From positions 32,247 to 96,246 of the forward strand of contig NZ_JABXWI010000029.1 of assembly GCF_014930365.1 (NCBI RefSeq): 64,000 nt of DNA, read 5' to 3'. Below are positions 58,319 through 64,000 of this stretch, one piece after another (position 1 is the stretch's first letter; each line of letters opens with the position of its first letter). The notes beneath the pieces are model-generated. The model saw only the letters and a program-made list of their open reading frames with translations, did not search any database and was not told the origin of the DNA. The DNA is from Streptomyces caniscabiei. GTDB taxonomy: Bacteria > Actinomycetota > Actinomycetes > Streptomycetales > Streptomycetaceae. The position numbers were made by a program, and so were the translations under genes.

Positions 58319-59794
58319 ATGGAAGACGACGACAAGAACCCGGCCCGGAAGGTCATCGCGGACTACGCGCAAGAGCGCTTCCGCTACTTCCGCACCGCGG
58401 ACGGCACCGTCTACGCACAGCGCAAGGGTCACCCCGTGGCCCGCCCGATCCGCTCCCAGGGCACCACCGGCAGCCACCGCCAAGAACTCATGGTCGGCCT
58501 GTTCAAGGACGGGCTCGGCACGTTCAACGGCACCGCGATGAAGGAGGCACTCGACTTGATCGAAGCACTCGCCCTCACCGAGCAGGTCCAGCCCGTCCAC
58601 ATCCGCGTCGCCCCCGGCGCGGATGGGGCCACCTGGTTGGACCTGGGCCGCAACGACGGCCAGTCGGTCCGCATCCACCCCACCGGCTGGGACATCCGCA
58701 TCCCCGACCCGAGCGAGGTGTGCTGGCGGCGCACCCAGCTCACCGGCGAACTGCCGCTGCCTGCCAAGGACACGAACGGCAAGGGCATCGACCTGCTCTT
58801 TCGGCTGTGCAACTTCGCAGGCGCCGAGACCGAGTGCCTGGCCATGGCCTGGCTGATCGGTTGCCTGGAACCCTCCGTGCCCGTTCCCGCCCCCTTCCTC
58901 ACCGGCCCCCAGGGCGCGGGGAAGTCCACCGGCGGGCGGATGCTGATCCGGCTCATCGAGGGCATGACGGGGGACCTGCGTCGCGCCCCGAAGGACGAGG
59001 ACAACCTGATCGCGGCCGTGGCCGCGGGATGGGTCACGGCGCTGGACAACCTCTCCCACATGACCCCGGACCTGTCCGACGCCATGTGCTGCATCGTCAC
59101 CGGAGCCGAGAGCGTCAAGCGGGCCCTGTTCACCGACGGGGACGTCTTCCGCGCCCGCTACCGCCGCCCCCTGCTCCTGACCGGTATCGATGTCGGCGTC
59201 ATCCGGCCCGACCTTGCCGAACGCCTCCTACCGCTCCGCCTGGAACGCCCGAAGGTGCGGCGCACGGAAGCGGAGCTGTGGGCCGAGTATGCGGAAGCCC
59301 TGCCCGTCATGCTCGGCTCCCTGCTGGACCTGACCGTCAAGGTCCGCGCCGCCACCGCTGAGACGCCGACCGACCTGCGGATGGCGGACTTCGCCCACCT
59401 GTGCGCGCAGCTCGACGCGGCGATGGGCCTCGGAGCTTTGGCGGCCTACCGGGCCGGGCTGGACGACCTCAACGACGACGTCATCGAGGGCGACCTGCTC
59501 GCGCAGACTGTGCTCCAGTACGCGGCTGGCATGGAACCCGGGGCACAGGAGCGGATGTCGTCTGCGGAGTGGCTGCACCTGCTCACCCGGCTTTACAGCG
59601 GCGAGGACTGCCGCCCGCTGCCCAAGGGGTGGCCGACCACCGGCAAGGTGCTCTCCGACCGGCTCAAGCGCCTTCAGCCCACCCTCGCTGCGCGCGGCCT
59701 GGTCGTGGACTGGGGACGCACCCGCGAGGCCCGTTACATCGAGCTCACTGAACCCGCGCCGGCACCCGGATCGCAGCAGGAGGCCGCGTTCTGA
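58319..59794 (+). CDS. Replication AAA ATPase/helicase partner of PrimPol
   Basis: A 491-residue protein. The N-terminal third binds the primase; the motor contains Walker A FLTGPQGAGKSTGGRMLIRL (about 199-218) and then WVTALDNLSHMTPDLSD. The C-terminus (GKVLSDRLKRLQPTLAARGL) is a winged helix typical of plasmid helicases. ATG 58319 is separated from the PrimPol stop by 2 bases. Together they form the replication module, next to iterons. Confidence 0.88.
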   Translation: MEDDDKNPARKVIADYAQERFRYFRTADGTVYAQRKGHPVARPIRSQGTTGSHRQELMVGLFKDGLGTFNGTAMKEALDLIEALALTEQVQPVHIRVAPGADGATWLDLGRNDGQSVRIHPTGWDIRIPDPSEVCWRRTQLTGELPLPAKDTNGKGIDLLFRLCNFAGAETECLAMAWLIGCLEPSVPVPAPFLTGPQGAGKSTGGRMLIRLIEGMTGDLRRAPKDEDNLIAAVAAGWVTALDNLSHMTPDLSDAMCCIVTGAESVKRALFTDGDVFRARYRRPLLLTGIDVGVIRPDLAERLLPLRLERPKVRRTEAELWAEYAEALPVMLGSLLDLTVKVRAATAETPTDLRMADFAHLCAQLDAAMGLGALAAYRAGLDDLNDDVIEGDLLAQTVLQYAAGMEPGAQERMSSAEWLHLLTRLYSGEDCRPLPKGWPTTGKVLSDRLKRLQPTLAARGLVVDWGRTREARYIELTEPAPAPGSQQEAAF

Positions 59795-59811
59795 ACGCGA
59801 GGTCACCGGAC

Positions 59812-59865
59812 AACAGCAAGAAGAGCACCCGGGGCGACGTGGCGCTGGGTGCTCCTCTTGCTGTT
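59812..59865 (+). terminator. Long hairpin after the replication operon
   Basis: AACAGCAAGAAGAGCACCC pairs with GGGTGCTCCTCTTGCTGTT (one mismatch), an 18-bp stem ending the replication operon. Confidence 0.9.
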
Positions 59866-59975
59866 CGGTGCGCAGCACCGCCCGAAGGACGTGCCGCGCA
59901 GCGGCTCCTTCTTCGCGCTCTGAGCCGCGCACAAGAACAGACACCACCCCCTCTTTTTCCTAAGTAGGGGAACGC

Positions 59976-60184
59976 TGCGTCACCTGCGTCACACGCGACG
60001 GAAATCGGCCCCTGACCAGCCGGAAAGAGCGTGACGCAGAGCCGATCCGTCTGCGTCATCGTGCGTCACCTGCGTCACGCCACCGTGACGCAGGTGACGT
60101 GGCAGTGACGCACCCCCGCCGTGCTGTGTCACGGATTCCCCCAGGTCAGGCTCCTGGATGACGCAGGTGACGCGGTGACGCAGA
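59976..60184. repeat. TGCGTCA iterons, candidate replication origin
   Basis: About ten copies of TGCGTCA(C/T) or its complement TGACGCA lie between the replication genes and xis. Several are paired (TGCGTCACCTGCGTCA). The A+T-rich stretch TTTTTCCTAAG at 59954-59964 is adjacent. Typical layout of an iteron origin. The rest of 59795-60278 shows no gene. Confidence 0.75.
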
Positions 60185-60278
60185 AATCCGAACCTCGGAC
60201 AGGCGCCGCCCCACCAGAGCCTCGAATTCCCAGAGGGGCTTGAACCCCACAGTCGTACGACGAAGGAGAGTCCTCCGA

Positions 60279-60497
60279 ATGGACACGACCCAACTCGCCG
60301 ACGCCACAGACATCACTCTCGTTCTGCTCACCGTCGAGGAAGCCGCCCGGCGCCTCCAGATCGGCCGTACCACGTGCTACGGGCTCATTCGTTCTGGAGA
60401 GCTGGAGTCCATTGACATCGGTCGTCTGCGTCGCGTGCCCGCCGATGCGCTGGCCGCGTACCTCGCTCGCCGACGCGCGGTGCAACGAGCTGCTTGA
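60279..60497 (+). CDS. xis: Excisionase (Xis), MerR-like HTH protein
   Basis: A 72-residue protein with the core VEEAARRLQIGRTTCYGLIR (about 20-39) and a basic C-terminus (ARRRAVQRAA). ATG 60279 with AAGGAG 8-9 bases upstream. It shares most residues with the first element's Xis (55-300) but lacks its long tail. The strong hairpin after it separates it from int, unlike the left element. Confidence 0.9.
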   Translation: MDTTQLADATDITLVLLTVEEAARRLQIGRTTCYGLIRSGELESIDIGRLRRVPADALAAYLARRRAVQRAA

Positions 60498-60510
60498 CCA
60501 CACCTGAATC

Positions 60511-60540
60511 GGCGGGCAGTCCTCCGGGACTGCCCGCCCT
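60511..60540 (+). terminator. Hairpin between xis and int
   Basis: GGCGGGCAGTC (60511-60521) pairs with GACTGCCCGCC (60528-60538), then CTTTCG. It can separate expression of xis from int. Confidence 0.85.
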
Positions 60541-60580
60541 TTCGTTTCTGTCCTGACAGCGAGAAAGCAGGAGTCTGCCC

Positions 60581-61864
60581 GTGGCAGAGAAGAAGAAGGG
60601 CACCCGCCGTGCCAACGGCGAATCCGCGATCTACTTCGGGGCGGACGGTCGTTGGCACGCGCGCGTGCCGATGGGCTACAAGGACAACGGTGAGCCCTAC
60701 CGCCGGCATCTCACCCGCAAGACGCGCGATGACCTGGTCGAGGAAGTCAAAAAGCTGGAGAAGCAGCGCGACGCGGGTTCGGCGCAACAGCCCGGCAAGG
60801 CGTGGACGGTAGAGAAGTGGCTTCAGCACTGGGTCGAGAACATCGCCAAGCCGACCGTCAGCGAGAACACCTACGACGGTTACGAGGTCGCCGTTCGTGT
60901 TCATCTCGTGCCCGGTATCGGCAAGCACCGCCTTGACCGCTTGCAGCCGGAGCACCTGGAGAGCCTGTACCGGCGCATGCAGGCGAATGGAGAGCGCAAG
61001 GCCGGTACGGCTCACCAGGCCCACCGCACCGCCCGAACCGCACTGGGGGAGGCGGTCCGGCGCGGCTACGCGGCGAAGAACGCCGCCGCACTGGCGAAAC
61101 CGCCACGGATGGAAGAGGACGAATCCGAGGTAGAGCCCTACTCCGTCGAAGAGGTCCAGTGCTTGTTGCTCGAAGCCAACAAACGACGGAACAGCGCCCG
61201 CTGGATGCTCGCCCTCGCGCTCGGACTGCGGCAGGGCGAGACGCTCGGACTGCGCTGGTCTGACGTCGACCTGGACAACGAGTACCTGAAACTGCGCCGG
61301 AACCGACTGCGCCCCCGGTACGAGCACGGGTGCCCCGAAGCCTCGCCGTGCGGCCGGAAACCGGGGTACTGCCCCGCCAAGGTGCAGGTGCGACGTGAGA
61401 CCAAGAACACCAAGTCGCGCGCCGGCCGCCGCGCCGTGCCCCTGCCCGGCCCGCTGGTCGCCATGCTCCGTGCACACCGCGAGACACAAGCGCGTGAGCG
61501 CAAGGCAGCCGGCGACCTGTGGACCGAGTCGGACTACGTGTTCACCAAGCCGCTCGGTGGCCCGCTGAGCCCGAATACGGACTACCACGACTGGAAGCGT
61601 CTGCTGGAAGACGCGGGGGTTCGGGACGGCCGCCTGCACGACGCCAGACACACGGCCGCCACCGTGCTCATGCTGCTCGGTGTCCCTGTCCGCGTCATCG
61701 ATCAGATCATGGGGTGGGAGCCGGGCACCTCCGCGAGCATGCGGGCGAGGTACCTGCACGTGCCAGACGCCATGCTCAAGGATGTCGCCCGGAAGATCGC
61801 CGAAGCCATCTGGGGAACCCCCGAGACACCCGCTGTGGACAAAAACCAGGACAACGAGGTCTGA
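60581..61864 (+). CDS. int: Site-specific tyrosine integrase
   Basis: A 427-residue integrase for tRNA-Ser(GGA). Core-binding domain about 75-180, catalytic Arg in ALGLRQGETLGLRWSDVD, HxxR in LHDARHTAATVL and the nucleophile Tyr in MRARYLHVPDA. It has the same Cys-rich insert as the first integrase (HGCPEASPCGRKPGYCP). GTG 60581 with CAGGAG upstream. The att site begins 64 bp after its stop. Strong overall similarity with the integrase at 310 shows recent common ancestry despite different tRNA targets. Confidence 0.95.
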   Translation: MAEKKKGTRRANGESAIYFGADGRWHARVPMGYKDNGEPYRRHLTRKTRDDLVEEVKKLEKQRDAGSAQQPGKAWTVEKWLQHWVENIAKPTVSENTYDGYEVAVRVHLVPGIGKHRLDRLQPEHLESLYRRMQANGERKAGTAHQAHRTARTALGEAVRRGYAAKNAAALAKPPRMEEDESEVEPYSVEEVQCLLLEANKRRNSARWMLALALGLRQGETLGLRWSDVDLDNEYLKLRRNRLRPRYEHGCPEASPCGRKPGYCPAKVQVRRETKNTKSRAGRRAVPLPGPLVAMLRAHRETQARERKAAGDLWTESDYVFTKPLGGPLSPNTDYHDWKRLLEDAGVRDGRLHDARHTAATVLMLLGVPVRVIDQIMGWEPGTSASMRARYLHVPDAMLKDVARKIAEAIWGTPETPAVDKNQDNEV

Positions 61865-61874
61865 GGGCAACGAC

Positions 61875-61904
61875 GAAGGGCCCCACCTCGCGGTGGGGCC
61901 CTTC
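61875..61904. terminator. Bidirectional hairpin between int and tRNA-Ser(GGA)
   Basis: GAAGGGCCCCACC (61875-61887) and its complement (61892-61904) form a 13-bp stem between the convergent integrase gene and tRNA. Confidence 0.9.
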
Positions 61905-61928
61905 GACATCGTGCCCGGTGAGGCACTG

Positions 61929-61982
61929 GCGGAGGATACGAGATTCGAACTCGTGAGGGGTTGCCCCCAACACGCTTTCCAA
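61929..61982 (-). repeat. att copy 3 within tRNA-Ser(GGA)
   Basis: The 3' half of the functional tRNA from the acceptor end to the anticodon loop. Identical to 37058-37111 over 54 bp; one mismatch to 33002-33055. Recombination at this site reconstitutes the gene. Confidence 0.95.
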
Positions 61983-62014
61983 GCGTGCGCCCTAGGCCTC
62001 TAGGCGAATCCTCC
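61930..62014 (-). tRNA. tRNA-Ser (anticodon GGA)
   Basis: On the complement, GGAGGAT pairs with ATCCTCC and discriminator G; the anticodon stem CACGC/GCGTG encloses loop TTGGAAA with anticodon GGA. A long variable arm and T loop GTTCGAATC are present. Length is 85 nt, with no encoded CCA. It is the insertion point of the AICE and stays intact because the element supplies the 3' half. Confidence 0.97.
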
Positions 62015-62144
62015 GCCGGAAACATTACATGACGGCGGAGGGTGCTAGCGACCGCGTTCGACGGCGGGTGATCAAGGTGCGGGCGGGGTGGGGACGGGGG
62101 CGGGGAGGCGGGTCGGCGGGCCCCGGGGATCGGGTAGGCTGGGG

Positions 62145-62236
62145 TCAGCCCCTCACGCGGCGCTATCTGACTGAACTCCCCCAGGGCCGGAAGGCAGCAA
62201 GGGTAGGTTGGCTCTGGCGGGTGCGTGAGGGGTCTT
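62145..62236 (+). ncRNA. ffs: SRP small RNA (4.5S-like scRNA)
   Basis: A long stem closes CCCCTCACGC (62149-62158) with GCGTGAGGGG (62223-62232). The apex contains the conserved SRP motif AGGGCCGGAAGGCAGCAAGG with its GGAA tetraloop and asymmetric loop that binds Ffh. Position just upstream of dnaX is typical in Streptomyces. The ends are estimated from the stem. Confidence 0.93.
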
Positions 62237-62285
62237 TGTCGTCTCGGGCGCCGGGTTGTCAGTGGGCGCCTATAACCTCGTATGC

Positions 62286-64000
62286 GTGTCGTCTCTCGCG
62301 CTGTACCGCCGTTATCGCCCGGAGTCGTTCGCCGAGGTCATCGGGCAGGAGCATGTCACCGACCCGTTGCAGCAGGCGTTGCGGAACAACCGGGTCAATC
62401 ACGCGTACCTGTTCAGCGGGCCGCGCGGGTGTGGCAAGACGACCAGCGCGCGCATCCTGGCCCGCTGTCTGAACTGCGAGCAGGGCCCCACCCCCACACC
62501 GTGCGGCGAGTGCCAGTCCTGCCAGGACCTGGCCCGCAACGGACCGGGGTCGATCGACGTGATCGAGATCGACGCCGCCTCGCACGGTGGCGTGGACGAC
62601 GCCCGTGAGCTGCGGGAGAAGGCCTTCTTCGGACCCGCGAGCAGCCGGTACAAGATCTACATCATCGACGAGGCCCACATGGTCACGTCGGCCGGTTTCA
62701 ACGCCCTGCTGAAGGTCGTCGAGGAGCCGCCGGAGCACCTCAAGTTCATCTTCGCGACCACCGAGCCCGAGAAGGTCATCGGGACCATCCGCTCGCGGAC
62801 GCACCACTATCCCTTCCGGCTCGTCCCGCCCGGCACGCTCCGCGAGTACCTCGGCGAGGTCTGCGGCAAGGAGAAGATCCCGGTCGAGGAGGGTGTCCTC
62901 CCGCTGGTCGTGCGCGCCGGCGCCGGCTCCGTGCGTGACTCGATGTCCGTCATGGACCAGCTGCTCGCGGGCGCGACGGACGAGGGCGTGACGTACGCCA
63001 TGGCCACCTCGCTCCTCGGCTACACGGACGGCTCGCTGCTCGACTCGGTCGTCGAGGCCTTCGCCGCCGGGGACGGAGCCGCGGCCTTCGAGGTCGTCGA
63101 CCACGTCATCGAGGGCGGCAACGACCCGCGGCGATTCGTCGCCGACCTGCTGGAGCGGCTGCGGGACCTCGTGATCCTCGCCGCCGTGCCGGACGCCATC
63201 GACAAGGGCCTCATCGACGCCCCCGTCGAGGTCCTGGAGCGGATGCGGGCCCAGGCCGGTGTCTTCGGCGCCGCCGAGCTCAGCCGCGCCGCCGACCTCG
63301 TCAACGAGGGCCTCACGGAGATGCGCGGCGCCAACTCGCCCCGCCTCCAGCTCGAACTGATCTGCGCCCGCGTGCTCCTCCCCGCCACCTACGGCGACGA
63401 GCGGTCCGTCATGGCCCGCCTGGACCGCTTGGAGCGCGGGGTCAATTTCTCCGCAGGCGGCGCCGCCCCGGCCATGGGATACGTGCCTGGGCCCGACGCG
63501 CACGGAGGAGCGGCCTCGCCCATGGGCATGGCTCCGCAGACCCCTCACGCTCCGCACGCGGCGCAGGTTCCCGCCGCCGCGCAGGTTCCGCCGGGTGGCG
63601 GGCCCGCGGCGGCTCGGGCCGCGGTTCGAGGTGCGGGGGCGGGCTCCGGTCCCGGCAGTCCCGGGGGCGCAGCGCCGGCCGGGGGCCCGATGCAGGGTCA
63701 GGGTCCGGGTGCGACGTCGAGTCCGGGTTCGGGCCCGGGTACGGGTTCGGGTTCGGACGCGTACGGCTCCGGTGGCACCGCCGGCGGGCAGGCGGGTCCG
63801 GGCGGAGGTGGCCCCACCGGGGCACCGGCCGCCCCTCATGAGGGTGCGCCCGCCGCCCAGGCCGCCGCCGCGAGCGGTGCGCCGGCAGGTCCGCCCCCGA
63901 CCGCTCCCGCGCACGCCCAGCCGGGCGGCACGGGTTCCGCGCCCTCTCCCCAGCCCAGCACGCCGGGCGCCCCCGGTGGCGCCGCTCCCGGCTCCTGGCC
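62286..64000 (+). CDS. dnaX: DNA polymerase III gamma/tau subunit, N-terminal part (truncated by window end)
   Basis: Clamp loader ATPase. It begins SSLALYRRYRPESFAEVIGQ, has Walker A FSGPRGCGKTTSARILARCL (about 41-60), the four-Cys zinc module (CLNCEQG...CGECQSCQD), Walker B YIIDEAHMVTSAG and sensor FATTEPEKVIGTIRSR. From about residue 390 the sequence becomes a Gly/Pro/Ala linker to the end of the window, as in actinobacterial tau. The C-terminus lies outside. GTG 62286 is the start; the overlapping ATG at 62282 is out of frame. Downstream genes are outside the window. Confidence 0.95.
   Translation, partial: MSSLALYRRYRPESFAEVIGQEHVTDPLQQALRNNRVNHAYLFSGPRGCGKTTSARILARCLNCEQGPTPTPCGECQSCQDLARNGPGSIDVIEIDAASHGGVDDARELREKAFFGPASSRYKIYIIDEAHMVTSAGFNALLKVVEEPPEHLKFIFATTEPEKVIGTIRSRTHHYPFRLVPPGTLREYLGEVCGKEKIPVEEGVLPLVVRAGAGSVRDSMSVMDQLLAGATDEGVTYAMATSLLGYTDGSLLDSVVEAFAAGDGAAAFEVVDHVIEGGNDPRRFVADLLERLRDLVILAAVPDAIDKGLIDAPVEVLERMRAQAGVFGAAELSRAADLVNEGLTEMRGANSPRLQLELICARVLLPATYGDERSVMARLDRLERGVNFSAGGAAPAMGYVPGPDAHGGAASPMGMAPQTPHAPHAAQVPAAAQVPPGGGPAAARAAVRGAGAGSGPGSPGGAAPAGGPMQGQGPGATSSPGSGPGTGSGSDAYGSGGTAGGQAGPGGGGPTGAPAAPHEGAPAAQAAAASGAPAGPPPTAPAHAQPGGTGSAPSPQPSTPGAPGGAAPGSW

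Larger units (their letters stand above)
37058..61982. mobile_element. Composite AICE at tRNA-Ser(GGA), 24.9 kb, with defence-type cargo
   Basis: Bounded by identical 54-bp tRNA-Ser(GGA) 3'-end copies. From right to left it carries int, xis, iterons, an AAA ATPase, PrimPol, a C5 methyltransferase, a Spd protein, a GACAAG repeat field, an FtsK-like transfer protein, Spd-type genes, DUF2637 and DUF6284 genes, a GntR regulator and a kinase: a complete AICE backbone. The left 10 kb is unrelated cargo. A degenerate tRNA-Ser(CGA)-like fragment at 47.7 kb separates the two and suggests fusion of two elements. Confidence 0.9.

Overview
The window is from a Streptomyces chromosome. The evidence is GC-rich third codon positions throughout, GTG/TTG starts, the small SRP RNA immediately upstream of dnaX, and core neighbours typical of the genus (tadA with its partner gene, upp, LytR_C protein, gap, siderophore genes). 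Two tRNA-Ser genes (CGA anticodon at 2.3 kb, GGA at 62.0 kb) act as integration sites for mobile elements, and the window alternates between conserved chromosome and integrated DNA.

Layout. (1) 1-2.3 kb: the integrase end of an element (xis, int, a small membrane protein) that enters from outside the window and stops at tRNA-Ser(CGA). (2) 2.5-32.7 kb: chromosomal genes. These include tadA, upp, a LytR_C protein, a HhH-GPD glycosylase, a siderophore cluster around an iron box (siderophore-interacting protein, acylase, acetyltransferase), a CopC-CopD copper protein, a TauD-like dioxygenase, a CPA-type antiporter with its RCK_C regulator, gap with a GlxA-type regulator, a secreted beta-rich protein, a 1,338-residue HTH-NTPase-WD40 protein, an M23 peptidase, a vapB antitoxin with broken vapC, and an XPB/WYL helicase-associated protein. 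(3) 33.0-37.1 kb: a remnant island between two copies of the tRNA-Ser(GGA) 3' end. It holds a broken toxin-antitoxin pair, a conservon cvnA-cvnB pair without cvnC/cvnD, and a frameshifted pRiA4b ORF-3-like fragment. (4) 37.1-62.0 kb: a composite actinomycete integrative and conjugative element (AICE). Its right part (47.9-61.9 kb) is the transfer and replication backbone: kinase/GntR regulator, DUF6284, DUF2637, RRQRL protein, Spd-type proteins, FtsK-like translocase, a GACAAG repeat field (candidate clt), a cytosine-5 methyltransferase, PrimPol, an AAA ATPase, iterons, xis and int. Its left part (37.3-47.4 kb) is cargo that reads as a defence island: a caspase-like CHAT protein overlapping a small membrane protein, a HAD/PRTase-DprA-ComF operon, a MrcB_N/DUF3883 nuclease-like protein, a PSQAEGE repeat micro-protein, and a low-GC Mrr-like endonuclease beside a membrane-anchored partner. 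(5) 62.0-64 kb: tRNA-Ser(GGA), SRP RNA and the start of dnaX.

How it fits together. Three 54-bp copies of the tRNA-Ser(GGA) 3' end (33.0, 37.1 and 61.9 kb) delimit a tandem array of integrated DNA, and a fourth, degenerate tRNA-Ser(CGA)-like fragment at 47.7 kb marks the junction between cargo and backbone. Beside these junctions lies a 12-bp-period direct repeat (TGAGACC/TGAGACG/TGCAACC variants) whose sequence variant matches the tRNA type used, as expected if it is an integrase or excisionase arm site. The strongest candidates for undescribed biology are the CHAT-membrane pair, the PRTase-DprA-ComF operon and the GACAAG transfer locus. Functional statements rest on motif recognition by eye; no database search was run.
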